The notes: a model not told the origin generated them from the letters alone. A DNA stretch of 64,000 nucleotides from Iningainema tapete BLCC-T55 (GCF_014698965.1 NZ_JACXAE010000013.1:1-64000), one strand, 5' to 3'; counted from the stretch's first letter, positions 9,491-19,217 are shown. Numbers and translations are program-made.

Positions 9491-10228
9491 TTGGCATTGG
9501 ACTGGATTAGAATTATACTAGTAGAACCAGCAGGTCCAATTAATGTGGGAAGCTCAGCACGGGTGATGAAGAATTTTGGGTTACATCATTTAGTGTTGGT
9601 GAATCCCCAATGCGATCCGCTTAGTGTGGAAGCTATGCACATGGCTGTTCATGCTAAAGATGTTTTAGAATCTGCCGTAATAGTAGCTACTTTACCAGAA
9701 GCTTTACAAGGATGTACACGGGCGATCGCCACAACTGCGCGTGTACGTGATGGGCAAATGCCGCTACAAAATCCCCGCACAGCACTACCTTGGTTACTAG
9801 AAGCACCAAAACAACCAGCAGCATTAATTTTTGGTAGAGAAGATCGGGGATTAAGTAATGAAGAATTAAACTATGCTCAACGTTTTGTGCGCATCCCTAC
9901 TAGCCCCACCTATTCAGCGCTGAATTTAGCTACTGCTGTAGCAATCTGCTGTTCTGAATTAGCTCAAGCTCAAGAGGTAGAATTAGGAAGCAATGGAGAG
10001 AACGAAGTTGCATCTTTGGACGTTGTGGAGGAATATTACCAGCAATTAGAATCGCTACTACTCAAGATTGGCTATATATACCCACACACAGCAGCTAGCC
10101 GGATGGAGAAATTTCGGCAATTGTATAATCGCGCTCAGTTACAACCAACAGAAGTAGCTATGTTACGAGGTATTTTACGACAGGTAGAATGGGCGTTGAA
10201 AAATCTTAACACAACAGACAACTCGTAA
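9491..10228 (+). CDS. trmJ: SPOUT RNA methyltransferase, TrmJ/TrmH family
   Basis: A 245-residue alpha/beta-knot methyltransferase that uses S-adenosylmethionine to 2'-O-methylate RNA. Motif 1 is EPAGPINVGSSARVMKNFG, motif 2 ALIFGREDRGLSNEEL, and motif 3 IPTSPTYSALNLATAVAI, with the knot Arg and Asn present. The N-terminal placement of the SPOUT domain and the C-terminal helical tail fit TrmJ, which methylates tRNA position 32, better than TrmH or RlmB; the exact target is inference. Translation appears to start at TTG 9491, as GGAGG lies 6 nt before it and the sequence MALDWIRIILVEPAGP matches the family start. No operon partner is apparent. Confidence 0.85.
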   Translation: MALDWIRIILVEPAGPINVGSSARVMKNFGLHHLVLVNPQCDPLSVEAMHMAVHAKDVLESAVIVATLPEALQGCTRAIATTARVRDGQMPLQNPRTALPWLLEAPKQPAALIFGREDRGLSNEELNYAQRFVRIPTSPTYSALNLATAVAICCSELAQAQEVELGSNGENEVASLDVVEEYYQQLESLLLKIGYIYPHTAASRMEKFRQLYNRAQLQPTEVAMLRGILRQVEWALKNLNTTDNS

Positions 10229-10400
10229 ATAATTGTTCAGGATGTATCCAACCACCCTCTCAAATGTACTAATCATGGCATAAACTAAACTCACGACCTC
10301 AATTACCGCACATTCATAAGTCCAATCTGCATTTTTATTAGATAAAACCTAAACTAGAGTTACTAGATAAATTTTACACTTTATTCCCATTTTTATTTTT

Positions 10401-11963
10401 ATGCAAAAGAGAACCGCTACATCAGCTTTCTCGCGGCGTCAACCACAAGGAGGACACCAAGATCAACGTGTCCCCATCCAAAATATAAGACAGGATAAAG
10501 TAAAAGTTACAAAATCGCAGTCGGCTAGTAAAGTGCGCCCAATAGCATCCATCGGGCGAAAGGGGGTAATGCCTTCAGTTCAGCCAACCGCTACAATCAA
10601 GGGAAAAATTCCGCCCTTCAATCCAAATGCTGTCAGGGTGGAAAAAATTCCTCCCTTTAACCCCCACGCTATGAAGCCAAAAACGAAAGTACGGGTGCGA
10701 AAGCAAACAGCACAAAAAAGCAATTCATCTCGAAGGGCGCGATTAAAACCGATGGCAAGAACCATTTTATATGCCATGCGGTTGTTAATTGTTGGAGTTG
10801 GGATCGGCGCAATTGTTGGAACTGTGTTATCTATATTAGATCCTGCTACTCGCATCACCACAGCAGTGTCACAATCTCATCCTCAGGTTGAGCAAACACA
10901 ATCCGCAACGCCGTCAAATACCCCAACAGCTTCTGGCTTATTCCTATCTCAAGAGAATACTGCTTTGAAAACTGCTGTACAAACTCTAGCAGCTGGTTAC
11001 CCAAATCTTCAACCAGGGGTTTTTTTGGTAGATTTGGAGAATGGCGCTTATGTGGATGTTAATGCTTCGACAGTATTCCCGGCTGCAAGTACAATTAAAA
11101 TTCCCATGTTGATCGCTTTTTTCCAAGATGTAGATGCAGGTAAAATCCGTTTGGATGAAACACTGACTTTGCAAAAAGAAATGGTTGCAGGCGGTTCGGG
11201 AGAAATGCAGTACAAACCTGTGGGAACTCAGTTTACAGCACTGGAAGTCGCAACGAAGATGATGACTGTGAGCGACAATACAGCAACAAATATGTTAATT
11301 TCTCGCTTGGGTGGCATTGAGTTGCTCAATCAACGTTTTCAGAGTTGGGGGTTGACAAACACAGCTATTCGCAATCTACTTCCTGATTTGCAAGGTACAA
11401 ATAGTACTAGCCCTAAAGAGTTGGGAAATTTGATGGCAATGGTGAGCAAAGGTAATTTGGTGAGTATGCCCTCACGCGATCGCATACTGGATATTATGCG
11501 TCGTACCATTAGAAACCATCTGCTCCCTACTGGTTTGGGAACTGGTGCAACTATTGCTCATAAAACCGGGGATATCGGTACAATGTTGGCAGATGCAGGT
11601 TTAGTTGATATGCCCAGCGGCAAACGCTACATAGTCGCCGTCATGGTACAACGTCCTAAGAACGATCCTAGTGCCGAAAAATTAATTAAGTCAATTTCTC
11701 AAGCTGCTTACCAACAGTTCACTCAAGGTGTTGTCGTACCCCCTAATACTACAGTTCCTGTACCTCCAACTAGCTACCAGTCGCCAGTAATTACTCCTCC
11801 CTTCCCCAATGGAGTACCAGGAACTATGCCCCCTGTCGGATACCAGCCACAGCCACCAACTATAGCTCCTGGGTATGGCAACCCTCCCGGAAGCGTTATG
11901 CCTCCAACTGGTTATCAAGCACCAATGATGAATCCACAGTATTATTATCCTTATCAAAGATAA
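10401..11963 (+). CDS. Membrane-anchored class A beta-lactamase-like serine hydrolase
   Basis: A 520-residue protein. A basic, Pro-rich cytoplasmic region (1-120) carries two copies of KIPPFNP(N/H)A (about 69-92). A membrane span (123-146) follows, then a periplasmic serine hydrolase: STIK (230-233, nucleophile Ser230), SDN (291-293) and KTG (388-390). The tail from about 440 is Pro/Gly/Tyr-rich. In class A beta-lactamases a Glu in the omega loop (Glu166) drives deacylation. Here that region reads RNLLPDLQGTN with no Glu, so a DD-peptidase or penicillin-binding role is more likely than drug resistance. The last residues (NPQYYYPYQR) are tyrosine-rich and may touch the wall or matrix. A 23-nt hairpin repeat follows the gene. 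Confidence 0.85.
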   Translation: MQKRTATSAFSRRQPQGGHQDQRVPIQNIRQDKVKVTKSQSASKVRPIASIGRKGVMPSVQPTATIKGKIPPFNPNAVRVEKIPPFNPHAMKPKTKVRVRKQTAQKSNSSRRARLKPMARTILYAMRLLIVGVGIGAIVGTVLSILDPATRITTAVSQSHPQVEQTQSATPSNTPTASGLFLSQENTALKTAVQTLAAGYPNLQPGVFLVDLENGAYVDVNASTVFPAASTIKIPMLIAFFQDVDAGKIRLDETLTLQKEMVAGGSGEMQYKPVGTQFTALEVATKMMTVSDNTATNMLISRLGGIELLNQRFQSWGLTNTAIRNLLPDLQGTNSTSPKELGNLMAMVSKGNLVSMPSRDRILDIMRRTIRNHLLPTGLGTGATIAHKTGDIGTMLADAGLVDMPSGKRYIVAVMVQRPKNDPSAEKLIKSISQAAYQQFTQGVVVPPNTTVPVPPTSYQSPVITPPFPNGVPGTMPPVGYQPQPPTIAPGYGNPPGSVMPPTGYQAPMMNPQYYYPYQR

Positions 11964-11994
11964 ATATTTTATTGAAACTTCTACCCCACCCTCA

Positions 11995-12017
11995 CCCTCC
12001 CCTTGGCAAGGGGAGGG
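11995..12017. terminator. Perfect GC-rich hairpin, terminator-like repeat
   Basis: CCCTCCCCTT-GGC-AAGGGGAGGG is a 10-bp perfect stem with a 3-nt loop, 31 nt after the serine hydrolase stop, followed by AACTAGATTTTTAG. The element is a known kind of dispersed cyanobacterial repeat; a terminator role is inferred from its place. Confidence 0.5.
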
Positions 12018-12045
12018 AACTAGATTTTTAGTAAATATTCTTGAA

Positions 12046-12163
12046 GTGCATAAGTAGATTTTGCTTCTATCTATAAAGGATTAGAAAGAGGGCAAGCCAA
12101 GCTTACCTTGAACTCAAGAAAACTTAGTGCATAAGTAAATTTTTCTTGCATCTATAAAGGATC
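12046..12163 (+). repeat. Two direct repeats of about 37 bp upstream of the small-protein genes
   Basis: GTGCATAAGTAGATTTTGCT... (12046-12082) and GTGCATAAGTAAATTTTTCT... (12127-12163) both end in TCTATAAAGGAT and differ at few positions. Their start points are 81 bp apart. They lie 66-183 bp upstream of the first small-protein ATG, so they may bind a regulator or hold duplicated promoters. Confidence 0.6.
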
Positions 12164-12228
12164 AGGGAAATTCCCAACTAAGTTTCACACTCAATTCAAA
12201 TCATTTATTAATCACAGGAGATCTACTC

Positions 12229-12489
12229 ATGACCTATCCAAATTGTAATTCTACCCCTTGCGAGTTCACTATTCCCATCAAATTGAACGTACCCATCGAC
12301 ATCTATCCACAAGTAAATGTGCATCCCGCCCCTCCTCAGCAAGAGAAATTACCTGTTTACTTACAGCCAGATTTATTCTTAACTCCACAAGTGTTGGCAC
12401 TGCCACAAAAGTGCGAGTGTCTCCCCGAAAATGGAAATGCATACAACAGACAGCAGTTGCCTACTCAACCAATCCAACCCTCTGCATAA
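12229..12489 (+). CDS. Small protein of unknown family, tandem copy 1
   Basis: An 86-residue protein that I do not recognise. It has no signal peptide. Features: four Cys (NCNSTPC near the start, KCECLPENG near the end), a hydrophobic beta-like stretch FTIPIKLNVPIDIYPQVNV, and many Pro and Gln. GGAGA sits 9 nt before ATG 12229. A second copy follows at 12535 with almost identical DNA from the ribosome-binding site through the first 30 codons. The pattern IPIKLNVPIDI also recurs in the 164-residue protein at 12937 as ISLMLKMPIDI, which makes a three-gene family. Short length, paired Cys and duplication could fit a structural or surface protein; no function is assigned. Confidence 0.75.
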   Translation: MTYPNCNSTPCEFTIPIKLNVPIDIYPQVNVHPAPPQQEKLPVYLQPDLFLTPQVLALPQKCECLPENGNAYNRQQLPTQPIQPSA

Positions 12490-12534
12490 CTAATCTCATC
12501 AACTCAAATCATTCAATTACCAGGAGATCTACTC

Positions 12535-12777
12535 ATGACCTATCCAAATTGTAATTCTACCCCTTGCGAGTTCACTATTCCCATTAAATTGAACGTACCC
12601 ATCGACATCTATCCACAAGTAAATGTGTATCCAGCACCAGCTCAGCAAGAGAAATTACCTGTTTATTTACAACCCGATCTTTTCTTAACACCACAAGTGT
12701 TGGCTCTACCACAGAAGTGTGAATGTCTCCCTGAAAATGGTTACAACAAACAGCAGCCAACTACCCAACTACAGTAA
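12535..12777 (+). CDS. Small protein of unknown family, tandem copy 2
   Basis: An 80-residue paralogue of the gene 45 bp upstream. The first 30 residues are identical, and the Cys pattern and the segment QEKLPVYLQPDLFLTPQVLALPQKCECLPENG are kept. It differs mainly at the centre (VYPAPAQ for VHPAPPQ) and at a shorter, Asn/Gln-rich tail. The ribosome-binding site and leader (CAGGAGATCTACTC) are the same as in copy 1, so both should be translated equally. Silent differences are concentrated in the second half, so the first half may have been homogenised by gene conversion. Confidence 0.75.
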   Translation: MTYPNCNSTPCEFTIPIKLNVPIDIYPQVNVYPAPAQQEKLPVYLQPDLFLTPQVLALPQKCECLPENGYNKQQPTTQLQ

Positions 12778-12833
12778 TTTGTCGCAATATAGTTTCGGAG
12801 TTTAACTGTTGATTTAAGGCAAATGTTTGTTAT

Positions 12834-12873
12834 AGAAGGCTTTTTAACTGCCTTTTCAAGGTAGTAGCCTTCT
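12834..12873 (+). terminator. Long bulged hairpin after the twin small-protein genes
   Basis: AGAAGGCT (12834-12841) pairs with AGCCTTCT (12866-12873). Inside it ACTGCCTT pairs with AAGGTAGT through one G-U, separated by a T-rich bulge. It lies 57 nt after the second small gene and 64 nt before the third. Terminator, attenuator or RNA-stability element are all possible. Confidence 0.45.
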
Positions 12874-12936
12874 TAACTACATTTCCATTGTTTGTTTTTT
12901 GTCTTTGTTTAAACACTTTAATCTTTCTCAAAGCTT

Positions 12937-13431
12937 ATGTCTGCTGTAAACTTACATAACCCCCATTCAGAAGGACGCAAAGTTCATATCTCTTTAATGT
13001 TAAAAATGCCTATTGACATAGAGTTAGAACTATCAGTAATGCCATCGACAATTCACAGCAAAGTAGAAGGTAATTCTGAATCTGCGGTAGTAATTAGTAA
13101 TCAGGGTCAGCCTGAGTTAGAACATGTCCAACTTTTATCCAATCAAATACTAAATCAGCTAGTACAAGCTTGCCAAGTTATTGACACTCCGCTGCACCAA
13201 AAGCAAAACGATTTAGAAAATAATCAACAAGATTCCACAGTCACAGAACTTAAGAGTAAAGATACTTTGTTAGCGCAAGAACAAGCTATCCAAGAATTTA
13301 CACCACCAAAAGGTATTCAACAACTTACATCACCAATCAAGGAAAAACCTAAAGGACGCTTATTAGACTTACTAAAAGATAGTTTTACCCTATCCGTTAA
13401 CTCTGTAGGCACAATCTTGTTTCTTGGTTAA
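12937..13431 (+). CDS. Hypothetical protein related to the twin small proteins
   Basis: A 164-residue protein of unknown function. Its N-terminal part has VHISLMLKMPIDIELELSV, which aligns with the FTIPIKLNVPIDIYPQVNV core of the two upstream small proteins and links all three. The middle (about 45-140) is polar and rich in Gln, Glu and Ser, and looks disordered. The end is LLDLLKDSFTLSVNSVGTILFLG, a hydrophobic finish that may bind a membrane or a partner. It is on the same strand as the twins but separated by a hairpin, so it may be partly uncoupled from them in expression. Confidence 0.65.
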   Translation: MSAVNLHNPHSEGRKVHISLMLKMPIDIELELSVMPSTIHSKVEGNSESAVVISNQGQPELEHVQLLSNQILNQLVQACQVIDTPLHQKQNDLENNQQDSTVTELKSKDTLLAQEQAIQEFTPPKGIQQLTSPIKEKPKGRLLDLLKDSFTLSVNSVGTILFLG

Positions 13432-13582
13432 GTTAACTACAGTTGGGAGTATTAACAACGTCCTTTGTGAATTTACCTTTAATCAAAAGATATTTGTTGG
13501 CACATATAGTTTGGATTGAAAACTATATGTGTTATGTCGGAAAACTTGAGCGCGATTCTAGTAGTTTTGGTAGTAAAAGTGC

Positions 13583-14026
13583 TTATCGTGGGGGAACGAT
13601 AGGTACCCTAACCGGGGAGGAGTCGCGGTAATCTCGATAGTTCCTGTCACGGTAATCGCGATCGCGGTAGTTTCTATTACCAGAGTCACACCTATTGCTG
13701 ATGTTTTGAAGTCTTCTTTGATTGCGCTCAAGCCTCTGCTGAGCGCGGCGATACTCTCGATCATTGTCAGCTTCCGCGAGGTTGCGACGATTTTCCTGAA
13801 TATCTCGGTATACCTCACGATACCTACGCCTACATTCTTGACTATACTCTCGTTCTCTTTCGTACCTCTGTGATATTAGTAATGAGTTGCTAGTCGTACT
13901 ATTAGATCTAATCTGTGCAGAAATGTGTCCTTGATCAGATGATATTGCCACAGCAGGTGCAATTTCTAGGGAGATAAAAGGCATTGCTGTAATCGGGATT
14001 GCCAAGCATAAAATCTTGCGCAGCAT
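13583..14026 (-). CDS. Secreted Arg/Tyr-rich hypothetical protein
   Basis: A 147-residue protein. Residues 1-27 (MLRKILCLAIPITAMPFISL...) are a typical signal peptide, so periplasmic or surface export is expected. A mature region of predicted helix, rich in Arg and Glu (YEREREYSQECRRRYREV), has two Cys about 60 residues apart that could form a disulfide. The end is a run of YRD/RDR units (NYRDRDYRDRNYRDYRDS). Start taken at ATG 14026, the beginning of the signal peptide; an in-frame codon at 14050 adds eight residues. The product resembles small cyanobacterial exported proteins of unknown role. It lies between the small-protein cluster and the adhesin gene. Confidence 0.65.
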   Translation of the reverse strand: MLRKILCLAIPITAMPFISLEIAPAVAISSDQGHISAQIRSNSTTSNSLLISQRYEREREYSQECRRRYREVYRDIQENRRNLAEADNDREYRRAQQRLERNQRRLQNISNRCDSGNRNYRDRDYRDRNYRDYRDSSPVRVPIVPPR

Positions 14027-14129
14027 ATTTTTTACCCAGACTTCATACAATAATTAGACGCTAAGAATAGCTGATAGTTTCTATGTCTCAGGTATGAAAA
14101 TTGTCTAGATTAATCTTAAAAAACTCAGC

Positions 14130-17100
14130 TTAGCGCTGAATAGGGCAAGAAGCATTTACCCAGATTTGATCATTGGCAGTTGGTGCGATCGCTATTAAGG
14201 TAATCTCACCATTAGTATCCACCACCCATCCTTGGGCTTCCACAATTAAGGGTGGGGGAGTAATTTTCTCCTCTGCTCCCCTACGCCCCTGCTCCCCTAC
14301 TATTCTTTCTCCTGGTAGTTTAATCCAATCTGCCAGCACTGTATCCACAATCAACGGTTCGCTAGGGCTGGATGCAATTCCTCCCCGCCCAGTGGCAATA
14401 AAGGAACTACTTTTTCCACTACCAGGGGTACAGGCAGTGGAAATTTGTTGTGAGGCATCAACTACATTTGAGGGTAGTGGCACTAATCCTCGATTGGGTT
14501 CAACATCAGGAGTTGTGATATTAATTTCGCCACCGAGGAAAGGGTTAACCTGAGAAATTGCGGTGATGTCACTAGTACGCAATTGACTGGGGTTAAGTTG
14601 AGTAAAATCAGCCGTTCCTAAACGTTGAGAAAGTTCTTCCCGACTCAGGGATGTTAGCCCAAAGATTTTAATCGCATTGATATTAACACTCCCTCCACTG
14701 CCACTAAAGGCATTAGCGGTGATATCGCTATTTTCCTCTGGTACGGCGACAATAAAACCACTGTTTGTATTGATGATGATATCGCCACCATTGCCACCTG
14801 TTTGCGCAGTACCTGCACTTGTGGAGATTTTACTATTACGACGTAGCAGTAATAAGTCTCGCGGTTTTAGAGTAATACTACCACCATCTGTGGATCTTGC
14901 TTCTCCTTGAATTGCACTTTGGTTATCTAGCAAAATAGAATTAGCTTGTACTTCAATATCGCCTGCTCTACCTAATTGTGTGCTATTGGTATTAGTGGTA
15001 GTTGAAGAGACAGAAATACTGGAGCGATCGCTTATTCTTAAAGCTCCGTCAATTTCCAAATTTATGTTGCCGCCTGCACCGCTACCTTGAGTTTCACTGC
15101 CGATTTGACTATTATTTACGAGTTGCGCTTCTTTTGCAGTGAATCTAATTTCTCCACCCTTGCCACTATTAAAGGTGGTGGTGCGAATACGACTATTGTT
15201 GAGCGAAGCAGTGTTAACCCTAATATCAATTTCTCCCGCGTTGCCTGTACTCTGCTGACTCTCGCTACCAATTCCTCCATTTTCCATTACCAAGGAGTTA
15301 GCAGTGAGAAACAATTTACCAGCATTGCCTTGCGCTTCGGTATTAACGCCTATTCCTCCTCCATTCCGCAACACTACAGCGTCAGCATTGAGAATAATTG
15401 TTCCAGCATCGCCTGTACCTCTAGTGACACTACCTAATCCACTTTGTTGCCCAGGAAGATCATTTTCAAATACAACTGACTTAGCAGTAACTTGAATTTT
15501 TCCCGCATTACCTGTAGAGTTTTCCAGCGTACTTGTGCTGATGCTACTGCTTTTGTTCACAAGGGAATTGGCATTGATGGTAATTTCTCCTGATGCCCCT
15601 GTGCCACCAGTTTCACTACTGACTAAGACATTGTTATTCAAGAAAATAGTATCTGCTGTGAGGTTGATACGTCCACCATTGCCTGTGTTGTTGATAGACG
15701 TGACACCTCTTGTTTGTCTCACTGCTCCAGTATCGCTAATCACTGCACTATCTTCCATGATTAATGAGTCAGCAATGATCGCGATCGCTCCTGCATTCCC
15801 TGCTCCAAGAGTATTATTATTAATGTCTGTGCCGTTACTTAATAACAAAGTTCCTGCTTTGAGATTAATTTGTCCTGCGTCTCCCCGCACAGTAGTGCTG
15901 GCATTAATCCCGCTCCTATTTAGTACGGCTGTGCCAACATTAATTGTGATGTCTCCCGCATTACCAATTCCTGAACTGTTACTACCAATGCCCGCTTTTT
16001 CAATCATCTCTAGGGAGTTAGCAGTTAAGTTGAGTTGACCTGCTTTTCCTTCAGCTTCAGTAGTCAGGTTGATTCCCCCTTGCCTCATTACCATAGTAGC
16101 AGCATTAATACTGATTGTACCAGCATTTCCATTGCCACGAGTTCTGCTTGCCAAACTACCATTTTGTGCTAATTCAACTGAGTTAGCTTTAATGGTTACA
16201 TCTCCTGCATTACCAATATTATTGGCTTCACTGCTAATCGTACCTTCTTTGACGGAAAGTGAATTGACATCAATATTAATGTTTCCTGAATTACCCTTAC
16301 CATTAGTTACGTTATTAATTACACCTTGTTGAACGGTAAGAGAACCGCCTTTGATCTCAATTGTTCCCCCATTACCATTACCAGTGCTGTTGCTATTAAT
16401 ACCTCCTACTTGGAGGTTGAGAGAGTTAGTATTGATCGATATTAATCCTGCATTGCCATCTCCAGTCGTGTTACTGTTAATACCAGCACTTGTAATTGAT
16501 ACAGAGGGTGCAGTAATAGTGATGGGGTTTGCCGTGTCAGCAAGTGCATTGTTACTGTTAATTGCCAGTCTTTCGATTAAAATAGAACCCGCAGCTATTG
16601 CTGTAAATCCTCCTCCCCTAGTTTCAAATGCACCACTACTAAGGTTCAAATTCCCCGGAACAGAACCCACTGCTTGTAACACTACGTCGAGGCGATTGTG
16701 ATTCGATGTGAACCCAAAATTTTTCAATGTAACATCATTGCCTGCGATCGCAATTGAATTTACCGTACTTTGAGCATTATTGCTAGTAATTCCCAAGTTT
16801 TCTAATGCAACTCCTCCTGTAGCTTGGATTGTGAATCTTCCTCCCCTGCTTTCAACTCCACCACCATTGAAACTCACATTCCCGCCATTAGAAGTAAGTA
16901 ACACGTCTAAGGGGCTGCTGCTTGATGCGATGCCAACGTTTTTTAAAGTAATATCTTTGCTTGTAATTGCGATGGGAACTGCTCTACTTACCGAAGCGTT
17001 ATTGCTACTAATTCCTAAGCCTTCTAATGCAATCAAACCTGCCGCCTTTGCGGTGAATGCTCCTCCTCCAGTCTCAATAGCACCAAAGCTAATACTCACA

Positions 17101-18599
17101 TTCCCACTACCAGAACTGTCGTTATCTGCAAGCAAATCTATATTAAGTGGACCATTATTTGATTTAATTTCAAAACTTTGTATGCTAATATCGTTAGCCG
17201 CTTGCAAAGTTAAGGTTGCGGGGTTTGCTGTAGTCTTAGTAATGCCAAATTCTTTTGCAGTGATGTTTCCAGATTGACTTCCCGAAGCCCCTGTCGTAAT
17301 AGTAACGTTTGTGCCGTTATCTAGTTGTCTTTGAATATCTGGAATAAATACAACTGCATCGTCACCATTGGGAGTAAAAATGTCGGGATTGCTATCACTA
17401 AATGAACCGTTAGATGTATTTGAATAGGCAAGAGTGACATTGCGCGGATCTAGTAGCCAAGTGCCACTCCTACCATTAGTAGCACTGGCATCAGCGCGAA
17501 TACCTGCAACATCAAGAAAATTGCTACTTGATGTTTCTATTAAACCACCGTTACCAGCTAAAATTCCACCTCTAGCACTCAAGCTACCATAAGCACGGGT
17601 TGATTCGGTTCCCCAAACGATGATTTGTCCCCCATTGCCTTTAGTTAGAGCATCTGCTTTGATAGTTGAAAGCGGACTAATGTAAGTGGCACTTGCTTGA
17701 GGAATTCCTCTACCCTGGTAGTCACCTCCTATTAGCACGACTCCGCCACCTGCATCGCCAGATACATCAAGATACGAGTCTAGCAAACCAATGCGCGAGC
17801 CTAAAATTTGTATTTTGCCTCCAACTTCTCCCGCACTCAAGTTGGAAGCATCAACAATACCAGCGATCATGGCAGTACCACCAAGCCCATTGCTGCTATG
17901 ATCAGTTGCAACAAACACTCCTGCTTGTCCAAAAGTTGCTTGTGCATTACCAGAGAAAGCTGCTACTGTAACTTGCCCCCCAGTTGCAGATAGTTGCCCG
18001 TTGTTAGTGACGTTGCTACCAAGCAGAGTTAAATTTTGCCCTTGTTTAACAACTAAATTGCCAGCATTGGCAAGAGCTCCTGACTGATTGCCGTTAAGTT
18101 GTAAGCCAGTGGGTACACTAATTGTGAGTAGAGGGGAAGATGGGCTTGGATTGGTGGAAAAAAAGCTACCATCAGCAAACTTAAGACTGTTGGCTGTAGT
18201 TGCAAAGAAAGAACCACCAATATTTAGCGATGCATTCGGACCAAAAATAATTCCGTTGGGATTGAGCAAAAACAGACTAGCATTACCCGACGCGCCAATT
18301 AACCCATCAATATTGGAGATAGAACCGCCTGTTACCCGACTAATAATGTTCTGAATATCTTGGGCATTGTTGAAGTAAGCTGCGCCACCTGTAGGAACAG
18401 AAAACTGTTGAAAGCTGTGGAACAAATTGCTTCCTGCTTGAGTTCCTCCTTCAATAATGCTCGTGTTCCCAGAAGGAGTAACAATAGAATTATTGGGTAA
18501 ACTGGCATCAGGAGTAATTTGAGCTTGAGCGCAGTTTGCACATCCAAGGCTTGCACACAAGCTGGCAATTGAGAGCCAACTCCAACAGCTAGTACTCAT
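14130..18599 (-). CDS. Two-partner-secretion adhesin (TpsA, filamentous haemagglutinin N-terminal domain)
   Basis: A 1489-residue exoprotein. A signal peptide ending near CAQAQ is followed by the TPS domain: [17 protein letters not shown], then [21 protein letters not shown] and FFATTA. The remainder is a right-handed beta-helix repeat array (GNAGxIxI, GNGGxIxI, VxLxNxSxI) running to about residue 1400. The C-terminus carries two Cys (STACTPG and NASCPIQR), which is usual for cyanobacterial TpsA proteins. Such proteins cross the outer membrane through a TpsB/FhaC pore and act in adhesion, contact-dependent competition or biofilm. No tpsB is in the window. Near the C-terminus [11 protein letters not shown] is encoded by a low-complexity CTCCCCTACGCCCCTG-type insert. 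The gene is divergent from an HxlR regulator. Confidence 0.9.
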   Translation of the reverse strand: MSTSCWSWLSIASLCASLGCANCAQAQITPDASLPNNSIVTPSGNTSIIEGGTQAGSNLFHSFQQFSVPTGGAAYFNNAQDIQNIISRVTGGSISNIDGLIGASGNASLFLLNPNGIIFGPNASLNIGGSFFATTANSLKFADGSFFSTNPSPSSPLLTISVPTGLQLNGNQSGALANAGNLVVKQGQNLTLLGSNVTNNGQLSATGGQVTVAAFSGNAQATFGQAGVFVATDHSSNGLGGTAMIAGIVDASNLSAGEVGGKIQILGSRIGLLDSYLDVSGDAGGGVVLIGGDYQGRGIPQASATYISPLSTIKADALTKGNGGQIIVWGTESTRAYGSLSARGGILAGNGGLIETSSSNFLDVAGIRADASATNGRSGTWLLDPRNVTLAYSNTSNGSFSDSNPDIFTPNGDDAVVFIPDIQRQLDNGTNVTITTGASGSQSGNITAKEFGITKTTANPATLTLQAANDISIQSFEIKSNNGPLNIDLLADNDSSGSGNVSISFGAIETGGGAFTAKAAGLIALEGLGISSNNASVSRAVPIAITSKDITLKNVGIASSSSPLDVLLTSNGGNVSFNGGGVESRGGRFTIQATGGVALENLGITSNNAQSTVNSIAIAGNDVTLKNFGFTSNHNRLDVVLQAVGSVPGNLNLSSGAFETRGGGFTAIAAGSILIERLAINSNNALADTANPITITAPSVSITSAGINSNTTGDGNAGLISINTNSLNLQVGGINSNSTGNGNGGTIEIKGGSLTVQQGVINNVTNGKGNSGNINIDVNSLSVKEGTISSEANNIGNAGDVTIKANSVELAQNGSLASRTRGNGNAGTISINAATMVMRQGGINLTTEAEGKAGQLNLTANSLEMIEKAGIGSNSSGIGNAGDITINVGTAVLNRSGINASTTVRGDAGQINLKAGTLLLSNGTDINNNTLGAGNAGAIAIIADSLIMEDSAVISDTGAVRQTRGVTSINNTGNGGRINLTADTIFLNNNVLVSSETGGTGASGEITINANSLVNKSSSISTSTLENSTGNAGKIQVTAKSVVFENDLPGQQSGLGSVTRGTGDAGTIILNADAVVLRNGGGIGVNTEAQGNAGKLFLTANSLVMENGGIGSESQQSTGNAGEIDIRVNTASLNNSRIRTTTFNSGKGGEIRFTAKEAQLVNNSQIGSETQGSGAGGNINLEIDGALRISDRSSISVSSTTTNTNSTQLGRAGDIEVQANSILLDNQSAIQGEARSTDGGSITLKPRDLLLLRRNSKISTSAGTAQTGGNGGDIIINTNSGFIVAVPEENSDITANAFSGSGGSVNINAIKIFGLTSLSREELSQRLGTADFTQLNPSQLRTSDITAISQVNPFLGGEINITTPDVEPNRGLVPLPSNVVDASQQISTACTPGSGKSSSFIATGRGGIASSPSEPLIVDTVLADWIKLPGERIVGEQGRRGAEEKITPPPLIVEAQGWVVDTNGEITLIAIAPTANDQIWVNASCPIQR

Positions 18600-18747
18600 A
18601 CGAGGATGTACTCCCTTTTTGCCCTAGTGAAATGTTAGTAATTTAGCACCACTTATTCATAAACCATATTTAGTTTTAAATATTTTTAGGGTGCAAAGCG
18701 TTTTTGTTAATTAATTTAACAAATCACTCCGGATACACATGACTTAT

Positions 18748-18800
18748 AGTTACTTTAAGTTACTAGTAAAAAATGTAAAATTAGGTAATATAAAGTAACT
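18748..18800. promoter_or_regulatory. AGTTACT repeat cluster between tpsA and the HxlR gene
   Basis: AGTTACT occurs at 18748-18754 and 18758-18764 as direct repeats with a 3-bp gap, and inverted as AGTAACT at 18794-18800, 27-53 bp before the HxlR ATG. HxlR regulators bind repeated sites near their own and divergent promoters, so this is a plausible operator. The assignment is inference. Confidence 0.5.
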
Positions 18801-18827
18801 AGAGTACGTAGGAGAAACTAGAAAGCT

Positions 18828-19217
18828 ATGTCTGTGTCTCAGGAATCAGGGAGTTGCCCAGTCGGCACATTGTTAAACCTGCTTGGTGGACCTTGGACTT
18901 TCTACATTCTGTGGATTTTGCGCAATAATGGACCTACTCGCTTTGGTGCTATCAAACGTCAAATGGAAGGTATCTCGTCAAAGGTTCTGACGGAAAGATT
19001 ACGGATGCTTGAAGAGGCAGAAATAGTCTACCGCTCCTACAAGCCTTCTATTCCACCACAAGTCACCTACGGATTAACTGAGCGATCGCAAGATCTAATT
19101 GTAGTTTTAGATCAACTAGCGGCGATCGCTCACAAATGGTATCCTCAAGAAAAATATTCCCAGGTTGCCCCTGAGAATGAAACCGTTGTTTTAGATTTTG
19201 CTACCAATCGAGAATAA
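18828..19217 (+). CDS. HxlR-family winged-helix transcriptional regulator
   Basis: A 129-residue regulator. The family signature is clear: CPVGTLLNLLGGPWTFYILWIL, then RFGAIKRQMEGISSKVLTERLRMLEEAEIVYR and the wing VTYGLTERSQDL. Cys10, just before the first helix, is the conserved residue that many members use to sense oxidants or electrophiles. AGGAGA precedes the ATG by 12 nt. Its divergent neighbour is the tpsA adhesin, and the spacer holds AGTTACT repeats, so control of itself and of tpsA is a reasonable hypothesis. No oxidoreductase, the usual HxlR target, is adjacent. Confidence 0.9.
   Translation: MSVSQESGSCPVGTLLNLLGGPWTFYILWILRNNGPTRFGAIKRQMEGISSKVLTERLRMLEEAEIVYRSYKPSIPPQVTYGLTERSQDLIVVLDQLAAIAHKWYPQEKYSQVAPENETVVLDFATNRE

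Noticed and set aside
12229-12777. Tandem repeat of the small genes as a possible CRISPR or repeat array
   Set aside because: Repeat length is gene-sized, with an open frame, RBS and amino-acid conservation in both copies.
13558-13818. 86-codon minus-strand frame overlapping the Arg/Tyr-rich secreted protein
   Set aside because: It is a different-frame reading of a protein that has a clear signal peptide and consistent composition.
14173-18354. Many plus-strand frames opposite the adhesin gene, rich in Leu, Pro and Val
   Set aside because: They are the antisense of beta-helix repeats and have no independent starts or family similarity.
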